A DNA stretch of 64,000 bases, taken from assembly GCA_036346395.1 (NCBI GenBank), contig CM070594.1, positions 24,895,385-24,959,384 on the forward strand. Reading direction: 5' to 3'. Position numbers and translations under genes: made by a program. Of the stretch, positions 21,668 through 34,341 are shown one piece after another. Below the pieces are notes generated by a model. That model saw only the letters and a list, made by a program, of their open reading frames with translations, made no database searches and was not told the origin of the DNA. Positions within the stretch are counted from its first letter, which is position 1. Each line of letters opens with the position of its first letter. The stretch comes from Hsuehochloa calcarea. Its lineage: Eukaryota; Streptophyta; Magnoliopsida; Poales; Poaceae.

Positions 21668-24649
21668 TGTCGGGACACAAATATGCAAATCTGGACTTTC
21701 TGTGTATTCTGCACTAGTCCAGGATCACGCTAGTGCACACAGTGTCAACATCGATGAAATATCATATCCATACAACGAATATAAGAATAAACGAGTACTT
21801 TGAATAACAAATAACTGTTGTGACCTTACAGTCGAGTTTTACATTTATTAAGCCATGCAAGGCTGACAATAAAGAATAAAGCTGCTGAGAAATAAACTCG
21901 GTGGGCTCCCATCAATTTACCACAGGCAATTGGTAGGATCAAGACCCTAACGATCAACCTTCGTAGAACTCTTCTTCAAAAGCGGTGACGACTCCTCCAT
22001 ACATTGATTTGTTTAACAAGAGTGAGTACACCGTGCTATAAGTCATACCACAGAATGCATTTATACATGATGGCTTATTCCAAAGGAATGGCTTCTGTGG
22101 TTATTTTGCAGGAATGCAACATTTGCAATTGAATATAGATAATAGATTGAAAATGTAATTCAAATCAAATAACCAATAATAAGTTATCATTTGGTTTCAC
22201 AAAGGACACATAGTCTAATCAAGTTCTTTCACATAGCTGAACAAGTTATCTCACACAGCTGACCCTTCCCAATAATTTTATGAAAATCTACCCCTCGTGT
22301 GAAATTCCCGAGCATGTCCATAACCGAGGACGTGGCTATTCGAATAGATTGATTTAACACTCTGCAGAGGTTGTACACTTTACCCACGATACAATCGGTG
22401 TAGCTAGCATGACCATAACAAAACCTTCGAGAGACTTCATCTCAAACAATGACACTCCGATGTGCTTTCTGTGGCCAGCCGATACACCAGCGTTTGGTTC
22501 GACACACATCGTTGGGCGAGGATCGTGAGCCGTCCCTCGATGTGACATATCACACCTTGACCCATCACACGGCTTAAATACAACTTTGAGTTGTCAATGT
22601 CAAGACTCTATAACTTACTAAGTCGGGCCCACCCATACTAGGCATGTGGTCGTGCAGTGAGCCAGTTCAATGGCACACAAAGTTAAGTCCTTAATTGACT
22701 AAGGCAAGACTTCCAGTTTTAACCCAAATCACAAAGTTTAAAGCACACAGCTCCACCATTCACACAGATCCACCACTTGCCTCAGTCCAAACCTTTTCCC
22801 ACCCTGTTGATTAAGTGCAACACATGCCATCACGAGTAATAGCACACAGCACCCACAGTTTCGTCACACAGTTCCATAATCACTTAGTCAAGTTTATAAT
22901 TGCAACACATGAAATGATGACTCGTTGCATGGCTAAGCAGTCTAATCGTAGCTAACCAACCCACGTTGGTGCTACGATAATACCAACTAATAATGAACCA
23001 ATCTAGGGTGACAAAAGATCAGGGCATACAAATTGACAAGGTGGATATAACAATTTGGATTAATAACTACACCCAAAAGCATTTAAATAAATATTTAAAT
23101 TAGAATGCATTAATTTAAAATAAAGTAATTTGCAAACTGGGTTCAACATGATCAAAGGTATAACTTGCCTTGGAATAGGTCTAAGTATTGGTCTTGATCT
23201 TGAGGAGGTGCTCCTCTTGACAAAATTTCGAAGTATCGGCGTCTGCTAAGTAAGCGATACAAAAGAAAAAATAAATAAATACAGAGGCAAAACAAACTCC
23301 AAAAATCAAATAAAATTCACCATTAAATATATCTTAATTTTATATAAATTTACAAATTTGAATGGGCTCAATCAAAGTTCGGATGCAAAATATATGGGCT
23401 TTGGAAGTTTGAAAATCAAGTAAAACCCTAATTTGGATTTTATTGAATTTCCCGAATTATTTTTATAAAGGAAAATCGGATTATTAGCAATACTTGCTCG
23501 GTAGGAAAAGAAAATAAATAAAAACCGTCTTGATAGGTGGGCCCTTTGTCGTTGGCTCGACCACAGTGAACTATGTCCACCAAGAGCCAATGGCCAGGGG
23601 TGGTGAAATTTGCTTTACCAGACGTCTGTTGTGTTGTGACAATGACAGTGAGGGTGACACTGTGAGCACGGTGTGCCCATTGGTGGCCTGCGTAAATCTT
23701 GTGCAGCCTGGCCAAGAAGCGGCCTTTCTGGGGCCGAGGCTCGTAAGCGATCGTGGCGAGTCGGGCAGCGGAGGTAAAATGGATTCTTAGAGAGAGCGGA
23801 GGCTGGGGTGGCCCTGGGCTTGGCGGCGATGACTCACCGTGGCGAAGATGGCGGCGGTGACGAGCTTCCGTTGTCGGATGGTCGGCACAGGCGATGGAGT
23901 GTCCTCGAGGCGGCGGCGGCGGCAAAGTAGCTCGGCTTTGCGATCACGAGGACAAGCGGTGGCACGGACAGTGCAGGAGGCGGAATCGGCGGCGGAGTAA
24001 GCCGACGGCGAAACCGGCATGGCGGCTACTGGAAAAGCGAGAAGCGGGCGAGTCGTTGGGGCTTTGGTGGAGGAGGTCAGGCGGCGGTCCGAGTCGGGGC
24101 CTTTATATAGGCGGAGGAGGAGTCCACGGAGAAAGCGGCGCGGGCGCTTAGGCGAGTTAGGCGTGGGAGAGTCCGTGGAGAAGGCGATGCGGACGTGGCA
24201 TCGGCGGAGCCACCGTCGTGAGCCGCAGCGGAGTCTGGTGTGAGCGTGCGGCGGCCAGGCGATCTTGATCAACAGTGAGGGCGGCCTTGGTGAGTGGTGA
24301 GGAGAAAGCGAAAGGCTCTTGGCGGAATAGTGTTGAGCTTGATGACAGCATTCGGAAAGATTTAAATAGATTTTCTTTTAATAAATCCAGAAAATGCAAA
24401 TAGCAATTAGAAAATAGCAAATGATATTGGAAAAATTCTATAAAATTCTATAAAATATATCAAAGCATATAGAATCTAAATAAAATAGTTTTGACAATTG
24501 TTGATCTTGGGATTAATCACATTAAATCAGTTTGTCCTTAAAGTCCATATTAAGCTTTTTAAATTAATATTCAAATAAATACAAATGATGAATTTTCTCA
24601 CTATAACTATTTAAAGGATTTTTAAAGCTATGAAAATTGGGATGTTACA
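21668..24649 (-). mobile_element. Solo LTR of the Gypsy 1 family
   Basis: Starts TGTCGGGACA and ends GGGATGTTACA. It is a copy of 123-3183 over its whole length with small changes. No PBS or polypurine tract adjoins either end, so it is a solo LTR. The flanking 5-mers are ATCCA (21663-21667) and AACCA (24650-24654), matching at four of five bases. Different elements lie on the two sides, so recombination between LTRs of two elements is an alternative origin. The GC-rich block with its minus-strand TATA (about 24097-24107) is kept. Confidence 0.75.
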
Positions 24650-25291
24650 AACCACCTTAGAGCTATCTAGCCTATTTAGGAGGAGAGCTTCATGTTCATC
24701 TTTCAAAGCATCATAATTGTTTTGAAGTGAGACATACTCTTTATTCAAAACTTTGTATTTCATTTTCTCCTTTCCTAAATACTCATTTAGCTCTTCTATC
24801 ATGTCCATCAACTCATCATAAGAAGGCTCATCATTGTTTACCTCTTCATTACCTTGAGCCATGAAGCAATGTGGTGATGTGGATGGAGTTCAGGAGTTCT
24901 CATCATCGTCGGAGTTGCAGATTGAGTATTCTTCTCCCCACGTACATTCTTTTGTGCAATTATTACTAGTGGAAGTGGACAATTCATATTTATCTTGAAT
25001 TTGTGTCCACATCTCATGAGCGTTCTTGAGATAGCATACCTCATTGAAAATCTCTACACTCAAAGCACTAAATAAGGCGTTAGTTGCTTGAGCGTCAAGA
25101 TGTAAGCATTTCTCTTCCTCCATTGTTGGAGCATGATGATCCAAAGGAGGAGAAAAACCTACATCTATAATCCGCCATATTTTTAGGCCCATGGCCTTAA
25201 AATGATATATCATGCGGATTTTCCAATGAGCATAATTTGTGCCATCAAATTGAGATGCTTTACCTAGGTGCACTATTTCTCTAGTCGCCAT
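24650..25291 (-). pseudogene. Copia 2 gag (truncated)
   Basis: Minus-strand ATG at 25291, product starting MATREIVHLGKASQFDGTNYAHWKIRM, the standard opening of plant Copia gag (UBN2-like domain). EVCYLKNAHEMWTQIQDKYE follows. A frame change near 24890 leads to a second open part (24862-24650) that is Glu/Lys/Leu-rich and coiled-coil-like (MDMIEELNEYLGKEKMKYKV). It is cut at 24650 by the solo Gypsy LTR. The missing remainder is not found in the window. Confidence 0.75.
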
Positions 25292-25335
25292 CCTTTACTC
25301 ACTAGACGGTTAAATCTAATTAATTGAGAGACCAA

Positions 25336-25347
25336 GCTCTGATACAA
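25336..25347 (-). other. Primer-binding site of Copia 2
   Basis: The minus strand reads TTGTATCAGAGC, the tRNA-Met-type PBS TGGTATCAGAGC with one change, two bases from the LTR boundary at 25350. It confirms the minus orientation of gag at 25291. Confidence 0.7.
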
Positions 25348-26268
25348 CTTGTAAGATCGAGGTGGCCGACTAGAGGAGTGAATAGGCGGTTTAAAAATCT
25401 TTCGCTAAAACCAATATATAATCAGAAGCTAATAGCGAATTGGTTTGCACAATTAAAACCTAAATCAACTAGGCTCAACTAAGTGCACCAACAATACAAG
25501 GAAGCAATCGCACAATGATATATAAACAATTAAAGCATGTAATGTAAATTGCTCAAAGTAAAGCACAAGTAAAAATAAGATGACACGATTATGTTTTACC
25601 GTGGTGTTCGGAGACTTGCCAGTCTCCCCTAATCCACGTTGAGGTAAGCCCAACCACGTTGAACCGGCTCCACTAATTAAGCCAACACCTCTGAGGTAAG
25701 TCCAACCACTTGGACCGGTTCCAAACCGAACCAACACCTCGCGCCACTAGGGTTGCTCTTCCTCCACTCCGGAGATGGCGAGCACCAAACCACTCACAAA
25801 CACACCGGGCCTTCTCACAAGCTTCTTGAGAAGATCACCGGTCACGACACCTCCACGCCGTCTAGGTGTCGGCAAACACCAAAAGTAACAAGACTCAACG
25901 ATCACTTGAACTAATCAGGCATCAAAGCTCAAGTGGATACACAATCCACTACCTAAGGCAACACATGCACTTAGGGTTTGCTCTCAAATCTCACTAAGTT
26001 CAACACATGCACAAAATAGAATGAGAGGCTTGCTCTTAGCTCAAGAGGCTCAAAAGGGATTCACAATAGCACCAGCAACCATTCCCAACCGGCCAAGGTG
26101 GCTATATATAGCCCACACACAAAAACTAGCCGTTGGGAGAGAATCTGTGAAAAATCGGCAAATCACGGAACTTCAGTAGTACAAAGTCGGAACTTCCACA
26201 CCTAGCGACAAGCACGATGCGGATATATCGGACGAGAAACTAGCGTTGGAAATGAAATCCGAAACTTC

Positions 26269-29204
26269 TGTTGGCGCCGGGTATCACACAACCAGAGACC
26301 CTCTGTGCATACCAAGCTAGTCCCATAATCGGTAGCTAGCTTCATGCGGTTGCAACAATGATGCTATCATAACCATTCAACAATGAACTAATGAAGCAGG
26401 AAAAGTAATATTAGTTAACGGCAAAAGACCTTATGGTCAAGTTCTTACAAAAGTCGCCTCAGAGGGCTTAGCAATAACAGAGTTCTTGCAGCGGAAATCC
26501 AAAATCGTGGAGCCCAATCGACATACCCACGAGCAATCAGTGGAGGGCGTGACCTAGTTCGCGAAGTCTTCAAAGTAGTCTTCCTCGTAGAACTCAACAT
26601 TTCTGATTCTTCTGGATTTGATCAACAAAGGGCATAAAGCGGTGAGTATATAAAGTACTCAGCAAGTCGTAGAGAAATGTATGCACATAGTATTCATGCA
26701 AGGCTTAAGCAAGGATGGCTTTATGGTTAATTTGTAGAAAGCAAGTTTAACAGTAAATACAATAATTAGATTGCGAGTAGGAGTGTAAAGAATAATACAT
26801 AAATAACCAAGTTCTTTGAAACAAATAGTGAACCTCCGTTCACTTCCCAATCAATCAACCAAACCTTTCCATCAGACCAATTACCATATTTTTGAAAAAT
26901 GCTACCCTTGCGTGAAAGAATCGGGCATGTCCATAGCAGGGGACACGGCTATTCGAATAGATTTTGACACTCTGCGAGAGGTTATGCGGCTTTACACAAG
27001 AGATAAATCACTCGTGTTGTCCGCTCACACACTTAGGGTGTGCGACTAAGTGATTATCACAAGGCCTTTACAAAGGTCTATTTTGCCTTAGTTACGCTCA
27101 CTGGGTTTAGCCCTCACGGCCCCTCTTGCGCCTTTCCCATCCAAAAGCAGAACCGACTCAAAACTTCCCTAATTAGTTGGCCAGGTCCACCCCATAATGG
27201 ACATGTGGTTGTACGATGTGACCCAGACCAATGGCGTACAAGGTTAAGTCCTTAGTTGGCTGCTCAGACGAGACTTTCCGCTTCCCAGTGTGCCTCACGC
27301 ACCCACCTTCACCACCACCCACAAGCGAGCATAAATCATTTTTGGTTCATTCCCGACCAAGTGGCAATCCCTGCCATGGCTCAACACATTTTATTTATAG
27401 TGGCCTCACACCACAATTCCATAGTGTCATTAGTCAAATTTCATTCATTCGGTAAACATGATCGTGAGTCCCTCGGATAACTAAAGCGAGACTAAGCAAA
27501 TATACGCACCCAAGTTGGTAATACAATTATTTCCAACTAGTATTAACCATCCTATGGTGTTCATGGATATATGTTATTCAAGGAGACATTTCATTTTTAA
27601 TTTATCAAGGAGAAATAATGGCAATTTGGTAATTATCTATTCCCAAAACCATTTCTAATAAAACTAGCCATGCATGATAATTTAAAACAAGATAATTTTG
27701 CAAAATGGGTACAACATGGTCAAATGACTACGACTTGCCTTCGTTGACGAGGAGAGGGTCTTCGGTCGTCGGGTCAATGAGACATTCCGGAACGCCGGAA
27801 TCTACACGTGCAAGAAGAGCAATAATAAATAAAACAGTACTAAATGAACTCCAAAAATTACAAAAATAGAACCAAATGAAAGGGACTGATTTTAGATGAA
27901 TATAGAAATTTGGATCACCCAAATCGGAGTTCGGATGTGAAAGTTATGGCCGAAAGAAGTTTCAAGCACATAAAATGATAGAATTAGGGTTTTTCGATTT
28001 TCTTGAATTTACGGATTTATTTTTCTCTGAAAATCGAGAAAAAGCGATCGGCGTCCACACGGCGCCTGCGGTTGCCACGTCGTCAGAAATCTTAAATCTG
28101 GCCATGACCGGACCATGATGCGGCGCCACATGGGCGCCACGTCGGCCGGCAGCGATAGCGCGAGGCCGATGGCTCGCCGAATGGAGAGCACGGCGGCCGG
28201 AGGTGGCGGTCTTAGGGAGCTAGAGGAGGCAGCGGCTGGTGCACCACCTTGAGGAGAGGCCGTGGCGGCGGCCGGCGCGAGATAATCTGTGGGCGCCCGA
28301 AAGGGCGGCAGCGAATGGAGAAGCGGCCGGGCGAGAGGAGGAAGAAACCGCAGGGAGAAAAAGGGGAAAAGCGGGCGGTGCCCCCTTATAGCGATGGAGG
28401 AGGAGCACGCAGGCGAGGAGAGAGAGGCGCGGGGCTCGGGCGGCCTTGTGTAGCGTGAAGCGAAGGGAAAAGGGGATCACGAATAGAGAGCCTTGCCGGG
28501 AGAGTGCGGCCAGCGGAGCAACCGGTTGGCGGCGGGATTAAATGGCGAGCGCTCATGGGCGGCGTTGCGGGAGAGAGAAGAAGGGGAGGAAGAAGAAGAA
28601 AGCGAAGCGAGGCGGTGAGCGGCGTCCGATTTCGATCGGACGGTGGAGAAGAGAGGGGAGCGCAGGCGAACCGATGGCGTTGGATCGCGATCAACGCGCC
28701 GAGGAGCAGGCGAGGCAGCGGGAGGCGAGCCGGGCGGAGGAGCGAGAGTGGGCGAAGGAATTCGCCCTTGCGATAAAGGGATTTTAAGGATTTTTATTTT
28801 CAAAAATTCAAACAAATACAAAGGCAATTTAGAAAATAGCAAATAGAGTCCAAAAATTCTAGAAATATTCACAGAAATTCCATGAATTACTCTGGACTTA
28901 CTAAAAATAGTTTCAACTTTAATTTTTCCTTAACTTTTGCAAATAAATTAATTTTAAATTTCAGGTAAAAGGAAAGACAATTTTTAAAATCCAATAAATC
29001 CAAGAAAACTCTTAAAATAATATTTTTTATTTTAAATACCAGAAAACTCAACTAAACCAACTTTAATTTAATTGAAGTTTGATTAATTCATATTAAACTG
29101 CAATTGATTCCGAAACTCCACATTAAGCTTTAGGAAAATAAAAGCAAGTGGTTCTCTTTTAAAATTTTAAAAATTCAAAAACTCAGAAAAAGCGGAATGC
29201 TACA
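26269..29204 (-). mobile_element. Solo LTR of a divergent Gypsy 1 relative
   Basis: Starts TGTTGGCGCC and ends GGAATGCTACA (2936 bp). It shares the block order of 123-3183. The segment AGCAGGGGACACGGCTATTC (about 26935) matches the damaged copies at 780 and 22320. The sequence around 27190-27260 matches 1085-1165, and a GC-rich block is at 28050-28780. No PBS or polypurine tract adjoins it. The flanks ACTTC and CTTAG give only a partial target duplication. The same Copia LTR lies on both sides, so this is a later insertion. Confidence 0.7.
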
Positions 29205-29510
29205 CTTAGCCGTTCAACCATGTGTATATACACTTAGGAAGTTACATTTCTAAGGTACTTCCACTTCCACTCGGGTCAACACATGGCACCCAAAATGTCT
29301 GCGCCAAATTAGAACTTCCGCGGTGCGATAGTTCCGCTCCCAACATGGTGGTACTTCCATACTTCCAAAAATCGGCTAAGTCCCAAAAAGGAGCTTCTCT
29401 GGAAAAAAGCGTTCCGCGGTTTCGGACCTTAAACTGCGGTAGTTCATGATTAAAATGCCAAAACTTCAGATTATCCTGACAAAGCAGCAATGGCTTTCAA
29501 AATAACTTCA

Positions 29511-29831
29511 ATTGCAAAACACATTTGCCAATTGATGAGACATGCCTACCAAGGATCAAAGGCAAGATTCCTAACAAGTTGAGAACACATTTGTCAACTT
29601 TTAGAATCATACCACAAGGAATAAGGTACATGGACTTACACCATTTGCAAAGCATATTTGCAAACTTAAGTCACATGCTACAAGAAATCAAACATGAGAT
29701 TCAACTATTTGCAAAACACATTCGCAAATAACAGCATCATGCCACAAGGCTAAGGTGCATGGACTTCAACCATTTGCAAAACACATTTGCAAACTATAGT
29801 CCCATGCTACAAAGATTAAATGCATGAGCAT
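29511..29831. repeat. Tandem array, unit about 65 bp
   Basis: Units containing ATTTGCAAAACACATTTGCA begin at 29511, about 29576, 29643, 29707 and 29772 (steps 65, 67, 64, 65). Each is followed by a CATGCTACAAG-like stretch and a CATGGACTTCAACC-like end. The array is part of the Copia 2 U3 and runs directly into the assembly gap. Confidence 0.8.
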
Positions 29832-29931
29832 NNNNNNNNNNNNNNNNNNNNNNNNNNNNNNNNNNNNNNNNNNNNNNNNNNNNNNNNNNNNNNNNNNNNN
29901 NNNNNNNNNNNNNNNNNNNNNNNNNNNNNNN
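29832..29931. other. Assembly gap (100 N)
   Basis: Exactly 100 N, the usual placeholder for a gap of unknown size. The left side is a tandem array and the right side is a different repeat (a Gypsy LTR remnant in plus orientation). Order and distance across it should not be trusted. Confidence 0.98.
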
Positions 29932-31925
29932 TATAACTCTATCATCTTAAATCCAAACTGAATAATTTTTTCACCTAAATTCATCTAAAATCATCATCTG
30001 ACTACTGTAGAAATTTCATGCATTTTTTAGTATTTGTATTTCTTGCGTTTTCTCGATGTTTATTCGGTGTTATCTTTATATAGATTCTGAAACTATTGAC
30101 ATTAACTCGTACGCCACCGAAAGCGAGCAATTAATCTACCAGCAAGGCAAACATCATCTGAACTTTCTTTTGCATCATATTGATCCCAGTTTTGATAAGT
30201 AGTGTTTTGAAATGCAATGTTAATTGCTTGCATGCTATTTCAGTATATCAATTTTGTGATGTGTAGTTAGTTATATCCAAATCTTGTTGTCATCATTGTT
30301 AAACTCTAATACACATATATGCTTAGGAATAGATAGATGTGATGATGTTCTTTTGTGTATTGAGTTCTTAGCAATGCAAGTCTAGATTATACGTTAGTAC
30401 GGTTGACAGGATTAACTCATCGATCGTGGGAAACACTTCACTCTTATCAATTATAAATTTTAGTCCAGATTGTCGCATCTGGTTATTTTGAGTATAATTT
30501 TTTTTTTGTTTCAAGTAGTTTTGGTTTGGACAAGAGGTTGCTAGTGATGGAGCCTTCGTGCACGAGATCGGGTATGTGGTTGACTTGTCCGGACCGCTAA
30601 GGACCGAGCCATGGGCTGTCATTCCTAGTAACTATCGTGCTACCGCACGTGGCGTGGGAGCCGCTTGGTCAAGTAGGGGGGAGGTTTTGATTGGGTTGGG
30701 TCTCAGGTGGTTTCTAGTTATGTGAGGAAAATTGTGTTCGATCATTTGTTCGTAGGAGCCTATACAATTTTCTATAATGTGCATGGGAGCACTATTTTTC
30801 TTTATTTACATTGTATCGGTACATCCAACAAAACTTGCAAGCCTGCTTAGCAAGCGCTATCTTTCGTTTGTACTAAGTTTGGATTCATCTTGCAAGGGGG
30901 GCTGGCTCAATACTACTTTTTTTTCTTCAAAAAGTACCAAATCTAGACGTCCCCGGCCGACACACCTTAGGAAGTGTGTTTATTCCGATGGCTTACATGC
31001 TAGTCGAGTCGTGTGGGTAAAATAGTATTCCCCTACAGGGATCAAACTATTCGAATAGCCGTGTCCACGGTTATAGACGACACTTAGTTTTGGGATACAT
31101 CATCGCTAGACTTTTCAATTAAAATTGGTGGTTATAACTTGGTATTCGGCATGAACGGGTGTTCATGCATTTTAGTATATCAAAGTGGGCTGTCACTTTG
31201 GTATTTGTTTGATTCATTTGGTTATCAATGTATCACTTTATCACATGCTTTACTCCCACTTTAAATCTTATTTTGAAATGGCAATTGAAAAACTAGTATG
31301 TGTAGGTCGAAAATTGTTACGTCTTTCACAAAACTAAAGCCACTAATGCTATTCCTTGATTGACCATTATGCATAACTAATTTTATCTTTGTGTAAGACT
31401 TGTGAGTACATTTTGTACTCAACCCGCTTGCTGCAATTCCAGATGAAGATGAACTACCGATCGATGAGTTTGTTAGCACTGACTTTGACGACGCTAACAA
31501 ATAGTGCTATTATTTGACTCCCAGTCGGTTGCCTTGGGCTATGGGCACACCATGCTGGACCTTTTGGTTTATTTACCTTGCTTGCGCTGCTACTTAGTAC
31601 TCTTATTTGAATTTGGCCGGTCGACCGTCATGTAATAGTTGTAGACTTAACTATTATGTTGTATGTCTTTTGGATTATCAATGTGTGTTGTTGTATAAAT
31701 GTGATCAACGTTAAATGAGAGTACGAGCGTGTTGGTCGCTGATCTTGGGAGCCAATACAGCCTCATACTCGCTGTTGTGAATCCCTTTTTTAACTTGTCT
31801 AAGTGTGGACTTGGACCATTTGGAGAACCGATCATCAATTAGTGCTCGCAGAGGAGCAGTGCGCATGATTACCGGGGCTCTAGTTTGGTCGGGCCCTCTC
31901 ACTTAGATGGAGTTAAGATGGAATT
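29932..31925 (+). mobile_element. Gypsy LTR remnant, plus orientation, cut by the gap
   Basis: The stretch is AT-rich and non-coding. At 31050-31078 the sequence CTATTCGAATAGCCGTGTCC is the reverse complement of the block at about 26940-26962 in the Gypsy solo LTR. TTTGTACTCAACCCGCTTGC near 31390-31420 also has a reverse-complement counterpart there (near 26650). So it is a decayed LTR of the same superfamily, with its GC-rich half missing or in the gap. The right boundary is approximate. No PBS is found after it. Confidence 0.45.
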
Positions 31926-31984
31926 CATTCACTTAAGACCCTTAGTTATTTCTATAAGACTGGGAAAGTCTCGGGCTTTCGAAA

Positions 31985-34260
31985 ATAATCCGGGGGGGTC
32001 ATCACACCACGCGCGCCCAACCCTCCTCTACCTTCTCCCTCCCCAATTTGCCTAATCCCCCACTCGAGCATTGCCCCCACGGAGCCCCCGTCGTGCCGCC
32101 GGCGGCCCATGTCGCCAGATTGCCTCGGCCATTCTCTAGCTTCCCTGAGAACTCCGACCGCTTCCCTTTCTCGTGCACCGCCTATACTTCCTCTGCTTTT
32201 CTCCCCACGCCTCGGACCGCCATCGTCGTTGCTAATACCTTACAGTAGAGCCTCCACCACCTTTGGGTAGGCCTCGTCCACGATAGTCTATTTTGTAGGT
32301 TCTCCAGACACCCAGGCGCCTACCTCGCGATGCGTCATTGCAGTGCCCGTGGAGCCTGCGCCGCTCTCTTCTTCCAAAGAAGAAGCCGATGTTGATTGCT
32401 CCTTGAGTCACTGACTTCATGAGACCCACTAGTCATAGACTCAATCCTTTGTTTGGTTTCTCTGTTGTGTCACTAGCTTGTGGACCCACCATGTAATACA
32501 CACAACATGTTGGCTCAATTACTCATGGGGCCAAAATGTTACACACTAAATGCTATCCTTTCTTTCACTATGCCTTACTAGCAAATGGGCGCAAGGTGTC
32601 ATACACCATTGCTAGTGCCTTGCATGAGAAAAACCAGATCAGCAGATTCTTAGAATATTCTTTCTCTCTCAATTTTTCATGGATTTCTTTTCCACCAAAA
32701 CTTTCGAACGTCCGTTCTCCCTCATACGAAATCTGAATCTATCTATCTTTGTTCCTAAATTCATCTAAATTCATAATCTCTCTTTTGGTACTAATTTCAT
32801 AATTTTTTAATTTAATTTTATTTTCTTGTATTTATTTGCCTCATTTCGTGCGTGTAGACTCTGACGCCGCTGATGCCACTTTGGATCATCAGACGTTGTG
32901 ACCTCAACCGTCGACGAAGGCGAGTTTCCTTTGACCATTTTGTACCTTTGCTTTTTAAATCATGTTTTCTTTGTACCTATGATTTTTAAATCATGTTTTC
33001 TGTTTTAAAAGTATTATATATTGCTATCTCACATAAAATGCTGAGTTCAAATTGCAGGTTGTTAGTTGTACCTAAAATTGTTAATGTCGTCCTTTGATAA
33101 TTGTTATCCCATAACTTTATAACCCAGGCACAGTAACTCTGCAATATTGATTACAACATTGTGGATTAGTTAAATACGGTAGAATTGCTTAGACATAAGT
33201 CTTGATCACCCAATGGGAGGAAACAATTATTACCTTATGTGCAAATCTTCTGAGAAATGTATGACATTACGTGATATCAGTATTTGGAAAATAAAACAAA
33301 ATGGTGAAAAACTTGTTTCAGACTTGGGCGAGTAGTAAGATCAAGCGGGTGCAGCTAGAGCACGATAACTTGTATTATGGTAAGTTCCGCTCAAATCATA
33401 TTAAGGACCAACGCTTGTGACTATTCAACTGAGCAATACCGTACAACCACATTTCTGATTATGGGAAGGACCTGGACAACTAATTTACCGAGGCCAAGTA
33501 TTAAGCTCAAAGGCTATAGTTGTTAGGTGTTCTCTTGATTATGGTAAATGTACTTCCATACCTTGGGTCATGCAACATGGTAAATGTACTTCCATGTCTG
33601 TCGGAGCTTGCGCCGGAGATAGTAAATGAACATCCACATCCAGACATGTTATCCCCCACAATGGTGAGCTCTGGGTCAATAGTAAATGAACATACATGGC
33701 TTGGGGTTAAGCTCAACAGGCGAGCTGATGTAAAGATAAATTGTTGTAAAGGCTTTATGATAATCTCTTAGTCGCACACCTTCAGAAGTGTGTGAGCAGA
33801 TATTATAAGCTGATTATCTCGTGTGAGTCAAGCTGTACAATCTATACAGAGTGTACAATTATTTGAATAGCTGTAACCCTGGTCTAGAGCGTGCAAGATG
33901 CGTTTTCACATCAGAAAACCAATTGTTTGGATGAAATAGTTCTAATTTTAATCGCTCTTCCTTTCCTTTTGCCAATCAGAAAACCAATTGGCTTGCTGAC
34001 GGTTGCATTATATGGATGCCATGCTGTCACGTTTACTTATGAATCAGCCGAAAGCTCCAATAGTACAAGATGAACTCATCCTCTACATTTGCATCCTCTA
34101 CATAAGGTATGCCGGCTTCTTCCTTTCGCTTTGGCTTTCTACTCTTTTTAATCTGTCTTTGGACGTGCAAGTGACATTTTAATTGCTGAATTTTTTTTAT
34201 ATATAAAATTACTATCACAATTATTCAGAAGGTTTCAGCGTACAAGATATAGTCCAGCGT
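31985..34260 (+). mobile_element. Second decayed Gypsy LTR remnant, plus orientation
   Basis: A GC-rich, Pro/Arg-coding-looking block (31990-32430) is followed by an AT-rich middle. A block near 32860-32950 (GTGTAGACTCTGACGCC, then GACGAAGGCGAG) has reverse-complement counterparts near 27745-27815 and 1640-1710. 33850-33890 matches the CTATTCGAATAGC landmark loosely. The order is that of the Gypsy 1-family LTR read on the plus strand. Boundaries are uncertain and no target duplication was found. 34261-34341 is short flanking DNA. Confidence 0.4.
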
Positions 34261-34336
34261 TGGAGAAATTAATGAACTAAAGGGTGAAAAGGCGTGGCGA
34301 TCTTTTAAGGGATGTCTGTTCCTGTGATTTAAGTGA

Positions 34337-34341
34337 AAATA
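34337..34341. repeat. Target site duplication of Gypsy 3 (left copy AAATA)
   Basis: AAATA directly precedes the LTR and is repeated directly after the other LTR at 51281-51285. Five bases is the size made by Gypsy integrases. Confidence 0.85.

Larger units (their letters stand above)
25350..29831 (-). mobile_element. 5' LTR of Copia 2, split by a solo Gypsy LTR and cut by the gap
   Basis: The minus-strand LTR end ...CCACCTCGATCTTACA is at 25350. Its sequence runs to 26268 and continues at 29205. The CGCCTATTCACTCC wording of its end also occurs in the Copia 1 LTR, so the two are related. A minus-strand TATA (GGCTATATATAGC) is near 26100-26112. Bases 29205-29510 are repeat-free U3, and 29511-29831 is a tandem array that enters the gap. 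The LTR start is not seen. Confidence 0.65.

Noticed and set aside
123..24649. A single giant element with LTRs at 123-3183 and 21668-24649
   Set aside because: The PBS at 107-118 lies outside this interval, and no PBS or polypurine tract adjoins the inner edges. The enclosed Gypsy 2 has its own, different LTR at 20817-21532.
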